Assembly (NCBI RefSeq): GCF_907164915.1
Contig: NC_061862.1
Coordinates: 8,295,505 to 8,359,504 of the forward strand
DNA: 64,000 nucleotides
Source: Impatiens glandulifera
Taxonomy: Eukaryota > Streptophyta > Magnoliopsida > Ericales > Balsaminaceae
Direction: 5' to 3'
Of this stretch, positions 11,529-22,115 are shown one piece after another (position 1 is the first letter of the stretch; each line of letters opens with the position of its first letter). The position numbers and the translations under genes were made by a program. The notes under the pieces are model-generated. The model was not told the origin of the DNA. It did not search any database and saw only the letters and a program-made list of their open reading frames with translations.

Positions 11529-12050
11529 GAGACAAAGGAATACAAGCTGGTCGGTTATTCCGATAGTGATTGGTGTGGAGATATAGATGATCGAAAAAGT
11601 ACATCGGGATATGTGTTTTATATGGGAGAAACAACTTTCACATGGCTCTCAAAGAAGCAGCCAATAGTGACATTGTCAACATGTGAGGAAGAATATGTGG
11701 AAACATCCTGGTGTGTGTGTCACGCAATATGGCTAAGAAGTCTACTGAACGAACTACAAATCCAGCAACACGAAGCAACTGAAATACGAGTCGACAACAA
11801 ATCAGCAATTGAGTTGACAAGAAATCTAGTGCACCATGAGAGGAGCAAGTATATCGATGTTCGTTTCTATTTTATACGGGAACATGTGAAGGATGGTAAT
11901 GTGCGATTAAGTCATGTTGCGAGTCGTGATCAAGTGGCGGATATTTTTACAAAGGTGCTACTAACTGTGCTGTTCAAAAATTTCAAGAGGATGATTGGAA
12001 TGAAAGATGGAAAAGATTTGAGTTTAAGGGAGGAATTTGTTACACAATAA
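11529..12050 (+). pseudogene. copia element B RNase H end
   Basis: An open frame covers the C-terminal part of a copia RNase [21 protein letters not shown], then CEEEYV, VDNKSAIELTRN, KYIDVRFYFIREHV and VADIFTK. The order and spacing are those of complete copia elements. The upstream pol is missing. A stop at 12048-12050 lies inside the start of the 3' LTR, as often seen. Confidence 0.8.
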
Positions 12051-12364
12051 ACTCAAATAAAGGTCAGCCATATTTTAAGTAATAAATTGAATGCCTTTTA
12101 AGTTTAGTCTTTAATGGTTGAGGTTTCAAACGTTTTAGCAGTTTTAGTAACCATGTGTTAGCCTTAAATGTTGTTGTTACAATTTTTGTCTTTGATTGTT
12201 GTTTTCATGTACGTTTTGTTTTCTGTTAAGAGACTATAAATAAATGTGTATGTGTTGAATATGATGAGTGAGAAAAAAGAATAAAAAATATTTGTTTCAG
12301 TCTTATAGAAGAAATTCCTAAGAGTCTTTTTATCTCCTCTTCCTCCAAAATTTTATCTTTCTCA
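12038..12364 (+). repeat. 3' LTR of copia element B
   Basis: 327 bp beginning TGTTACAC and ending TTTCTCA, paired with 9095-9426. The polypurine tract AAGGGAGGAA lies just upstream. The 5-bp flanks (GTTAG and GTCAA) are not an exact target duplication, so that mark has decayed or one end was exchanged. Confidence 0.8.
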
Positions 12365-12727
12365 GTCAAAATATTCACTATTGATTTTCATTTGAATTGA
12401 GTGCTGGTTATGATTGTGGTGCATGTATAAAACCATTTTATAAGCCTAGATTCATATTATTTTTTTATTTGAAAACCCAAATTTGAAATTAAAACCTGTT
12501 AGAATCTATATATTGAGCCGGTCTATTTCCAAGAACTCTGGCAGATGGGTCGTTAGCCACTTAAACGGTATACAAATGATTTTGAATACAAAAGTCATGT
12601 AATAGAGATATGTTTATTGTCATGTGCTTTGATACAATATATAATTTTGAAAAGGGATAATATTATTCAGATTTTGAGTTCAATAGTAAACAGACGAGAT
12701 GTATTGTTGATTTGAGAGTATGTTTTT
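12365..12727. other. Spacer: remnant of the old LTR repeat and unassigned sequence
   Basis: 12365-12500 repeats 8440-8570. The rest up to 12727 shows no gene. Confidence 0.35.
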
Positions 12728-14624
12728 TTACGATGTCCCAAATGTCCTTTGCGGTTTCATACCTGCTGACATATATTTTTTCCATTTCAGGGGTCTTGGA
12801 ATTAACAAGCCATGACATGACGAGACATTTGTTGATATCCCATGCTTCATAGGCGCAATTGTTGGTTGTTGAGCGACGACGCTTCCGATAAGGTAAGAGA
12901 GTTTTCCTCTACCTCGAATGATAATTTTGACCGAGTTTCTCATTTGAGGTAGTTGTTATCATTAAGGGTGACAATTTAAAACCGCCCCACTGAAACCGAG
13001 CCGAACCGAACCGATTGGTATGGTTTTTCCCCGCTTTGACTGGGGATCGGGGTGGATCGGGGAAAACCCGAAATATGTTGATCGGGGTTCGAGGTGGGGA
13101 TGGTATTTACATGCACCAAACTGATCCCCGAACTGAACCGATTATATTTATTTAATAAAAATATATTAATTAATGACATAATTATTTAATGTCATCATTA
13201 TTTTTCCTCTTTTTCATTGAAAACCTCTTTAGCTTCCTTCCCTCTACACGCTATTTACTTTTTATCTCTTCATCTTCTTCTCATATTCATTTATCTTTCT
13301 CATTATCATTTCTCTCTCTAGAATTTATTATAATTTTAGTTACACATTTTTTCTACGTACATGATTTTCTCTTGAATCTTGAGAGTGTTTTCAGATTGAA
13401 GGTTAGTTGAACTATTTGCTAATATTATTTTGTATATTATTTTACTATTTTCTTACTAATTAATATAAACAATATGGCATCACATCTTTTTTGTAGAGTT
13501 TTTTCTATCTTTGTCTTTCACAATCTTTGTTATATCTTCTATCGACTTGACGACGATATTTTTGATTTCAGGTCAGTTTAGTTATTTTATTTCCAATATA
13601 AACAATTAGTTTAGATCACTATTATTTAATTTGTATAATATTTGTGTTCGATCATTTTTTTTGCTATTATATTCATGTATAATATTTTATTGTTCCTCAA
13701 ATAAAAAATTGTGTTACAAATTATTTTGTCCTCAAATTACTTTTTATTAGATGTTGATGATGAAGATGTTAAAGTGTAGGATGAAGAAAGAGGTTATGAA
13801 TTTTTATGATGTTATTAATCAAGAAAATTGTTTTGTCTTTTTTATTTATTAATATTCTTTTTTATGAATGTAGAATTTAATGTTAATAGTGCCAATTGAA
13901 CATGGTACATTGGTACTAGCCTACTAGGTCGTTTTTGAATGAAGAATGTTAGATTTCTTTATTGAATATGTATAATTAAATATATAATAATACTTCATTT
14001 TATTTATTAATATTTTTTTTATTAATACAGAATATGATCATAATTATTGAAGATGAAGAATGGAGATTTAATCCATTAGAGTTTATGTTATATTTTGAAA
14101 CATTGTTATTATTGGAAGTTTATTTGTTTTGTATTTAATACTTTAAAATTATATTATTGAATGTTATTTTTGTTTGGTATTTAATATTTTGATAAATTAT
14201 AACTCTAAATATATGAATTATTTTATTATTTATATTTTAAATTTAAATTGTTATTCGGTTTCGGTGCACCGCGGGGAAACCCCGTCCCCGATCAGGGCGG
14301 GGATGGTTTATATTTAAAAACCAAGTTGGGAATCGGGGCGGGGTGGGTAAATTCGAGGCGGGGATGGTATTGTCATTCACCGAACCGAACCGCCCCATTG
14401 TCATCCCTAGCTATCATTAACTTGAAGGATTAGATAGGTGAATAATCCACTAATGTGTTGGTGGAAGATGAAAGATTTGGCCTACCATAGGAGAATGTCG
14501 AGAGGGCTTGAAGTGAAAAAAGAATTATAGATTTAGAAGACTATCGTGAGAAGTTTGAAAACTACAAAAAAAACATATTTGAGGAGTAAAAATGAAAACG
14601 AGAGCTCAAAGGAAGCTCTGATAT
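12728..14624 (-). pseudogene. copia remnant X, gag part, with primer site
   Basis: Read on the minus strand. The primer-site piece TATCAGAGC lies at 14613-14622, followed by gag sequence that is interrupted by a hAT-like MITE (12965-14411) and resumes at 12960-12728 with gag motifs such as LSYLIGS and PLKWKKYMSAGMK. In intact relatives this is the UBN2-type gag. It ends leftward at about 12.7 kb with nothing of pol left. Its 5' LTR now lies at 28287-28479 because element Y inserted in the primer site. Confidence 0.6.
12965..14411. mobile_element. hAT-like MITE, 1.45 kb
   Basis: Ends are AGGGTGACAAT and ATTGTCATCCCTAGC, giving imperfect terminal inverted repeats. An exact 8-bp duplication TATCATTA flanks it (12957-12964 and 14412-14419), the size made by hAT transposases. 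GC-rich subterminal blocks (GGGGATCGGGG, CCGAACCGAACCG) contrast with an AT-rich interior without coding signal. A partial relative starts at about 33183 (GGGATGACAATG). Confidence 0.75.
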
Positions 14625-14766
14625 TGTTAATAATATATTATTATATTATATATTATTTTATACTTATTATATTCTTATTATATTTACTAATATGACTCAG
14701 GTATAAATACGATTATGATCTTAAATCTATATGCATAATATTATTCTATTTCTCTCTCTTTTAACA
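14625..14766 (+). repeat. 5' LTR of copia element Y
   Basis: About 142 bp, TGTTAATAATATA to TTTTAACA, very short for copia. It is repeated at 28168-28279. The sequence after it (AGGTATAAACTATAG) resembles a decayed TGGTATCAGAGC primer site. Confidence 0.7.
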
Positions 14767-16508
14767 AGGTATAAACTATAGATTTTATGGTCGTTTAAGA
14801 TATGTGTATTTATTTTTGGAATATTGATGTTCACGTTGATTCAACTTTAATGGATAAGTTTTCCAAATTTGCATTCTCTATCGTTGTTGTTGTCGCATGT
14901 ACTTCATTAGAGAACTTTTACCAAATTCTCTCTTAAAAACCTTCAATCACTTTTACAAAAACTTCAATCAGATCATGGTATTACATTTTCTTCAATCATA
15001 TCTTCTCCAATCTTATCTACCACACAAAGTACTTTCACCTTATGGGTTTTTTTATTCAATATGTTGTAATCATATGACTTTTGAATCTTTTTTTTCACAT
15101 TTATTAGAAATCATATTATTCTGCATGATTTTCATATTGCTGATACTATTACTTTAAATGTTCAAACTATTGGTACCGTTCAAACTTCTATATTGTCCTT
15201 ACCTAAATATTTTTTTGTTCCAAAATTTCGTTAAATCTTAATTTTGTTTGACAGCTATGTGATTTCGATTTGAACTTAACTTTTTCGAGTAATTGTTGTG
15301 TTATGCAAGATCCTCAAACAAATAAAATCATTTTGAAATAGGACGTAAGGTTGGACGATTGTTTGAACATACTTCTCTATCTCATCCATCACAATTTTTT
15401 ATTGGAGCTATCACTTCTCAAATTTAGCAATCTCGATTAGGTCATCCTATTAATACTGGAACTTTTGATTGTATTTCTTGTGAGTTTTTTAAAGGACACG
15501 CTTTATCTTTTTTTTCCAATAATTCTAATTTTTAGCACCTTTTGATATAATTTACTCTGATATTTGGGGTATTGCACCATATAATATTATGAGTGGTTTG
15601 AAATATTATTTTATATTTATTGATGAAATTTTCTCGTAATACATGAATTTATTTGATGCATAATAGATCTGAATTGTCCTCCATTTATATTTGTTTTGCC
15701 AATATAATTAAGACTCAGTTTTTCTCCATAATTAAAATCTTGCGCACTAATAATGTAATGGAATACATAGACACAAAATTCATAGAGCTTCTAGCACAAG
15801 AGAGCACAATTATTTAAAGATCTTGTCCTGGAGCTTCTCAACAAATTGGCCGGGCCTAACAAAACACAGACACATTCTTAATGTTGTTCGAGCCCTTCAT
15901 ATCTCGTTTTCTTGTCCCGATATCTTTTGGGAAAAAGCAACTTTCGCAGTTATTTATACTATCAATATCAATTGTATTCATTGATCTCTTGTCATAGATA
16001 ACATCTCTCATTTTGAGCGTCTTTTTAATTGAGCTCTAAATTATCAAACTCTTAAAGTTTTTGGATATTCTTTTTTTGTTTTATTATACAACCTCATGAG
16101 TACACTAAATTAGAACTCAAATTCAATTATATTATTTCTTAGGTTATGGAATCAAACACAAATGATATAAGCGTTGGGATACATTGTCTCAACGTCTTCA
16201 TATCTCTAGTCATGTATCATTTTGGAAACATAAGATGTTTTCAACTCTATCTAAATTTAGAGTCAATGAACCTCCTATTCAATTTTTTTGTGATCCTAAC
16301 ATACCTTTGTTTCCTAAAATTTCTTATGTAGGATCATTTAACAGCTCATGCGACTCAATTCCACATGTGTTTCCTACCTCGACATCTTCTCCATCTCAAA
16401 ATCTTGCACATACCTTATTTGATCATATCATTCAAAATCTCATTATCAGTCACACCATCACAAACCTCATATGATCCTATCATCCAAGATTATCCTTATC
16501 TACCACCA
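14767..16508 (+). pseudogene. copia element Y, 5' half (protease to integrase)
   Basis: Fragments in order: a protease remnant with CCNHMTFE (about 15050-15090), the GAG-pre-integrase part with CISCEFFKGHALSFF (about 15465-15510), integrase with YSDIWG and YYFIFIDEFSRN (about 15550-15650), a second catalytic region around NNVMEYIDTKF (about 15750), and a SQQIGRA piece where SPQQNG is expected (about 15840). Stops and frameshifts are dense. Element Z interrupts it at 16514 and its RT half continues at 26514. Confidence 0.7.
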
Positions 16509-16513
16509 CCTAC
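16509..16513. repeat. Target-site duplication of element Z, left
   Basis: CCTAC directly before TGTTGGA, repeated at 26509-26513 directly after the 3' LTR. This proves that 16514-26508 is one insertion despite the foreign DNA in the first LTR. Confidence 0.85.
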
Positions 16514-16530
16514 TGTTGGAGTTAAACTAA
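16514..16530 (+). repeat. First 17 bp of the 5' LTR of element Z
   Basis: TGTTGGAGTTAAACTAA equals the start of the 3' LTR at 25592 (TGTTGGAATTAAACTAA) with one change. The LTR resumes at 20207 with TTCCATTAATTAAATGG. Confidence 0.85.
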
Positions 16531-16589
16531 CTAGAGTCGTACCTATGTTCGATAAGGCCTGAGGCAAAAAATAAAAAATAGGCCATTTC

Positions 16590-17690
16590 GTTGCCGTAAA
16601 ATTTAGTATGCAATATATATATATATATATGAAATATGTCACGTCAATAAAAAGACAAAAGTTAACAATATTTGAAATAACTAAATAAACATCACTCGTC
16701 TAATTAGAGGCAAAAATATTGATCAAATATGTATAATCTAATTGACGGACTATTTTTTTCTCAATCGATAACATTGTTTGCCCATTTAGTTTATCATGTA
16801 ACATTGTTGATCAAAGATAATTTTTAATTAACTTCAACTTCGAGAAACTTCTTTCTACCGATGCAACTATTACTGTTATGGTTAATAAAATCTTATAAGT
16901 AATATTAATATTTGGGAATAAACCATTCAGTTTTTCCAAACATTGTAGCATATCAATTTCTCTTTTTCCATTTGTTAAATAGCATCTCACGACCATCAAC
17001 TCTAAATACAATTCATCACCATTAATGTCTGAACGTCCATCGTGACTCAAAAATTATTGAAGCTCCATACAAAACTTCATCAAGCTAGTTACATGCTCAC
17101 GTTTTAACTTCTCCAAATTCAATAAAACCCAAATATTTCTTGATATTATTTAAATTGTTCAAACCGAACCTGAAGCGAAGATCGAGCTTGATCAATTATA
17201 AACAAAAAATATTCAACTCTAAAAGACTCTTCACTAGATTGTGTCACATCATCATTACCACTTTCAACAAAATATTATATATGAAATAGAATATACAAGC
17301 CATAATCTATCAAATGTTTGTCCATTTGCTATTATTCGTGTATAATGCGATGAATCAAAATGCATATTGTTACTATCCTTAAGAAACAAAAAATCATCCA
17401 CTCTTTTTGGACCCATATGTACCAAATAATCTCTTAGTTTTTGACTAACCTCAACTAATTCTTCATTTTCATAGTGACTTTGTTCTTCAATCACCAAACT
17501 ATCTCATTCCTCTATTTTTGTTATGTTATTTCTACTAAAATATTTGTTATTATCACCGACTTGACTTTGAATTAATGTCTCCTCCCATTTTCTATTTTGA
17601 GCTCCAAATAGATATTTAGGAGGCATTTTTATACAAGATCAATTTCAATAGCTACAATCATTTTTTTTTTCAGTCGACAGATTTTGAAAT
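16590..17690 (-). pseudogene. TTF-zinc-finger/hAT transposase fragment
   Basis: On the minus strand a piece at 17497-17264 carries FLKDSNNMHFDSSHYTR and DRLWLVYS, resembling the TTF-type zinc finger part of ZMYM1-like plant proteins. A second piece at 17050-16811 carries ILLTITVIVASVERSFSKLK, the C-terminal hAT dimerisation motif. The catalytic middle is missing, so this is an internally deleted transposase relic that lies between the two Helitron 3' ends. Confidence 0.65.
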
Positions 17691-17705
17691 TATCATAATT
17701 TACAA

Positions 17706-17735
17706 CTAGCATTTAGCCCGTGCATTTGCACGAGT
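17706..17735 (-). other. Internal Helitron 3' terminus
   Basis: On the minus strand CTCGTGCAAATGCACGGG can form an 8-bp hairpin (with one G-T pair), followed by CTAAATG and the end CTAG, next to T. This is the usual form of plant Helitron 3' ends. Confidence 0.75.
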
Positions 17736-17866
17736 AATAATATAAAAAACCGTGAAAAAAATTACGGATAACATTTTTAATTTTATTTTTAACCGTTTTA
17801 ATTTTATGGGTGGGTCAACCCACAATCCGACCCAAGTATCTATTTACTCAACATCCTTATATATTA

Positions 17867-20206
17867 ATTAGTTAAAAAGTTGAACTTATATTAATATTAA
17901 AACGTCCCGCGTTTATCAAATTTGGTGTTGAATTTAAAATATAAAGTCTTTGTAGCTTAGTTAGTTAAAGAAATGTACTTGTTTTGTTAGGTTGCAAGTT
18001 CGAAACTTACCTCTAGGATTTTTAATTTTATTTTTAACCGTTTTAAATTTAAAAACGGATCAACCCACAATCCGACCCAAGTATCCAAACTAACCACAGC
18101 TCTCGACCCGGCAATCCGGACACTTTAAAAATTAAGCATCATTATATATATATAGATTAGTTAGTTAAAAAATTGAACTTATATTAATATTAAAACGTCC
18201 CGCGTTTATCAAATTTGGTGTTGAATTTAAAATATAAAGTCTTTGTAGCCTAGTTGGTTAAAGAGTTGTATTTGTTTTGTTAGGTTGCAAGTTCGAAAAT
18301 TACCTCTAGCATTTTTAATTTTATTTTTAACCGTTTTAAATTTAAAAACGGATCAACCCACAATCCGACCCAAGTATCCAAACTAACCACAGCTCTCGAC
18401 CCGGCAATCCGGACACTTTAAAAATTAAGCATCATTATATATATATAGATTAGTTAGTTAAAAAGTTGAACTTATATTAATATTAAAACGTCCCGCGTTT
18501 ATCAAATTTGGTGTTGAATTTAAAATATAAAGTCTTTGTAGCCTTGTTCGTTAAAGAGTTGTACTTGTTTTGTTAGGTTGCAAGTTCGAAACCTACCTCT
18601 AGCATTTTTAATTTTATTTTTAACCATTTTAAATTTAAAAACGGGTCAACCCACAATCCGACCTAAGTATCCAAACTAACCACAACTCTCGACCCGGCAA
18701 TCCGGACACTTTAAAAATTAAGCATCATTATATATATATAGATTAGTTAGTTAAAAAGTTGAACTTATATTAATATTAAAATGTCCCGCGTTTATCAAAT
18801 TTGGTGTTGAATTTAAAATATAAAGTCTTTGTAGCCTAGTTGGTTAAAGAGTTGTACTTGTTTTGTTAGGTTGCAAATTCGAAACTTACCTCTAGCATTT
18901 TTAATTTTATTTTTAACCGTTTTAAATTTAAAAACGGGTCAACCCACAATCCGACCTAAGTATCCAAACTAACCACATCTCTCGACCCGGCAATCCTGAC
19001 ACTTTAAAAATTAAGCATCATTATATATATATAGATTAGTTAGTTAAAAAGTTGAACTTATATTAATATTAAAACGTCCCGCGTTTATCAAATTTCGTGT
19101 TGAATTTAAAATATAAAGTCTTTGTAGCCTAGTTGGTTAAAGAGTTGTATTTGTTTTGTTAGGTTGCAAGTTCGAAAATTACCTCTAGCATTTTTAATTT
19201 TATTTTTAACCGTTTTAAATTTAAAAACGGATCAACCCACAATCCGACCCAAGTATCCAAACTAACCACAGCTCTCGACCCGGCAATCCGGACACTTTAA
19301 AAATTAAGCATCATTATATATATATAGATTAGTTAGTTAAAAAGTTGAACTTATATTAATATTAAAACGTCCCACGTTTATCAAATTTGGTGTTGAATTT
19401 AAAATATAAAGTCTTTGTAGCCTAGTTGGTTAAAGAGTTGTACTTGTTTTGTTAGGTTGCAAGTTCGAAACTTACCTCTAGCATTTTTAATTTTATTTTT
19501 AACCGTTTTAAATTTAAAAACGGGTCAACCCACAATCCGACCCAAGTATCCAAACTAACCACAGCTCTCGACCCGGCAATCCGGACACTTTAAAAATTAA
19601 GCATCATTATATATATATAGATTAGTTAGTTAAAAAGTTGAACTTATATTAATATTAAAACGTCCCGCGTTTATCAAATTTGGTGTTGAATTTAAAATAT
19701 AAAGTCTTTGTAGCCTAGTTGGTTAAAGAGTTGTACTTGTTTTTTAGGTTGCAAGTTCGAAACTTACCTCTAGCATTTTTAATTTTATTTTTAACCGTTT
19801 TAAATTTAAAAACGGGTCAACCCACAATCCGACCCAAGTATCCAAACTAACCACATCTCTCGACCCGGCAATCCGGACACTTTAAAAATTAAGCATCATT
19901 ATATATATATAAATTAGTTAGTTAAAAAGTTGAACTTATATTAATATTAAAACGTCCCGCGTTTATCAAATTTGGTGTTGAATTTAAAATATAAAGTCTT
20001 TGTAGCCTAGTTGGTTAAAGAGTTGTACTTGTTTTGTTAGGTTACAAGTTCGAAACTTACCTCTAGCATTTTTAATTTTATTTTTAACCGTTTTAAATTT
20101 AAAAACGGATCAACCCACAATCCGACCCAAGTATCCAAACTAACCACAGCTCTCGACCCGGCAATCCGGACACTTTAAAAATTAAGCATCATTATATATA
20201 TATAGA
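17867..20206 (+). repeat. Eight 293-bp tandem monomers with tRNA-like modules
   Basis: GTCTTTGTAGC recurs at 17946, 18239, 18532, 18825, 19118, 19411, 19704 and 19996, a strict 293-bp period with one 292. Each monomer has TAGCCTAGTTGG (a match to the pol III A box TRGCNNAGYNGG) and, about 40 bp on, AGTTCGAAAC (B box-like). Each monomer also ends with TATATATATAGA, the complement of the Helitron 5' terminus. The tRNA-like part does not close an acceptor stem, so it is not a tRNA gene; it resembles a SINE head. A partial unit lies at 17775-17866. Confidence 0.85.
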
Positions 20207-21094
20207 TTCCATTAATTAAATGGAAATGATATTTGGGCTAATGAAATTTACACCAAATTCAAATGTGAATTAAAGTGAAATTAATCCAAATGAAATTCAC
20301 ATGAAATTCAAATGTGAATTAAAGTGAAATTAATCCAAATGAAATTCACATGAAATTCAAATGTGAATTAAAGTGAAATTAATCCAAATGAAATTCACAT
20401 GAAATTCAAATGTAAATTAAGGTGAAATTTCATCCAAATGAAATTCACATCAAATTCATTGTGAATTAAATTTTTTAGTTGTTACAATTAACATAAATGT
20501 CTTGAATGAGGCAATTAACAAATGATGTTAATTGCCATTGTAACTACAAAATATTTATTGTAGGATGTAACTTGCAAAGATGATGAAAAGGCAAGCAACG
20601 ATAACCGTTGGATGAATGGATGATGGATTAGTGACCGTTGGATTAAAGAATTGATTATGAGTTTAATTTTCAACTATAAATATCCCTTCACATTGTATTC
20701 CTCTCCACACATTATCTTATCACTTCTCTCTCTAGAATTCTAAAGTCTTTTCTTGTTCTTGTGAGTGTTCTTCGAGTTTTTTGACTCGACCATTTTTATG
20801 CAAAACCCGGTGATTGTGATTCAGGTACTTTTGTCTAGTTCGCTGTTGTAGTGATTTTTCTGTGCTAAATCATTGCAGGTTCCGTTATACCCTGGGAAGC
20901 AGCCACCGACGAAACTCTCCAGCACAAACGGGAGATGGTGAAACTGTTTTAAGGGAACTGTGATTCCACAGGCCTCGGAGCAAACGAGAAGATTTTTCTT
21001 AATTTCTTAAATAATCTGTTGTATTGTTTTATTATCATTGTATTATTTTCATATATCATTTACGTGTAATTTTTATAAGATAAGATAACCAACA
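20207..21094 (+). repeat. Rest of the 5' LTR of element Z
   Basis: 888 bp from TTCCATTAATT to AACCAACA. It contains about four copies of a 49-bp repeat built on GAAATTCACATGAAATTC (about 20239-20460), a TATAAATA box (about 20686) and a C+T-rich start region. Compared with the 3' LTR I count about 20 substitutions, roughly 2 percent. No clear initiator-Met primer site follows. Confidence 0.85.
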
Positions 21095-21162
21095 ATCTTA
21101 AAACAGTGTCAAATATAATTACTTATCTCAGATTCTTACACATTTCTGGTTGTGATTCAGAA

Positions 21163-22115
21163 ATGACTACCGAAACACCTACTTCTAACATGAGGATGCC
21201 GGTTCCAGCTAACCATCTGGATAAGCCAGAAAAGTTTGATGGCTCAAACTTTAAGAGATGGCAGCAAAAGATGTTCTTCTACCTCACGACCCTAAGTCTT
21301 GCGCGATTCCTCACGGAGGATCCTCCCACTCCCAAAATCGATGAGCCAAACGTGGCTTCATCGTCGGATGCAAACGTGCATCCGAAAGTTGATGTGCAAG
21401 CGGCTTCGGCCATTGATGCTTGGCACCATTCAGATTTCTTATGTACAAATTACGTGCTAAATGGTTTATCAGATTCATTGTACAATGTGTACAGTGAAAA
21501 GAATACGGCCAAAGAATTATGGCAATCTCTTGAACGTAAGTACAAAACAGAAGATGTGGGTGCAAAAAAGTTTATGGTCGGTCGATTTTTGGACTACAAA
21601 ATGGTAGATTCAAGACCAGTCATTAAACAAGTTCAAGAGATCCAAGTTATTTTGCACGAAATTCATGCTGAGGGCATGAATTTGGGAGAAACTTTCCAAG
21701 TGGATGCTATTATTGAGAAGTTACCACCGTCTTGGAACGATTTCAAGAACTACCTTAAGCACAAGCGAAAGGAGATGAACGTAGAAGAATTGGTGATTCG
21801 TCTACGCATTGAAAAGAAAAGAAAAGCGCCTCAAAAAAATACTTTAGTCAACATGTGGCTAAAGAAAATGTGGTTGAGCATGGTAAAGACAAGAAGAAAC
21901 ACAATTCTTTTGTAAAAAACCAGAGCCTTAATCCTAAAGGAGGAATCTCTAAGAAGTTCACGGGCAAGTGTTTCAATTGCAATGGCATGGGCCATAGATC
22001 TTCCGATTGCAAGAAGCCGAGAAGAGTTCGAGAGGCTAACTTGACTCAAGGATTATCGGACATGGATCTATGTGCGATGATATCTGAGGTTAACTTGGTG
22101 GGATCTAATCCATGA
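21163..22115 (+). pseudogene. copia element Z gag and zinc knuckle
   Basis: The likely start is the ATG at 21163 (MTTETPTSNMRMPVP). Capsid motifs are FDGSNFKRWQQKMFFYL and LWQSLERKYKTED, about residues 25-150 (UBN2-type gag). A frameshift at an A7 run (about 21833-21839) separates this from the next part, which carries the zinc knuckle CFNCNGMGHRSSDC (CX2CX4HX4C, about 21968-22010). A TGA at 22113-22115 interrupts the frame just before protease. In the virus-like particle this protein would bind the element RNA; it is not functional here. Confidence 0.85.

Larger units (their letters stand above)
16531..20206 (-). mobile_element. Helitron-like insertion in the Z 5' LTR
   Basis: On the minus strand the insert begins TCTATATATATA (from 20206 leftward) and ends CTAG (16531-16534), and it lies exactly between an A and a T of the LTR with no base gained or lost. 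These are the three Helitron marks: 5' TC, 3' CTRR and A^T insertion without duplication. A typical Helitron 3' end (GTGCAAATGCAC hairpin, then CTAG) lies inside at 17706-17735, so the last 1.17 kb looks like sequence added by termination beyond that end. No Rep/helicase is encoded, so it is non-autonomous. Confidence 0.75.

Noticed and set aside
13189..13410. Hydrophobic 73-residue frame
   Set aside because: Lies inside the hAT-like MITE in a pyrimidine-rich stretch; the Phe/Leu/Ser content reflects base composition.
17946..20070. Eight tRNA genes
   Set aside because: A and B boxes are present, but the 5' and 3' ends do not pair as an acceptor stem and no proper anticodon arm is seen. A SINE-like or Helitron-borne tRNA relic fits better.
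17867..20206. CRISPR-like array
   Set aside because: There are no short repeats separated by unique spacers; the whole 293-bp monomer repeats, and the window is plainly eukaryotic.
21095..21162. Primer site of element Z
   Set aside because: The sequence after the LTR (ATCTTAAAACAGTG) does not match the initiator-Met primer site, and I could not match another tRNA by eye.
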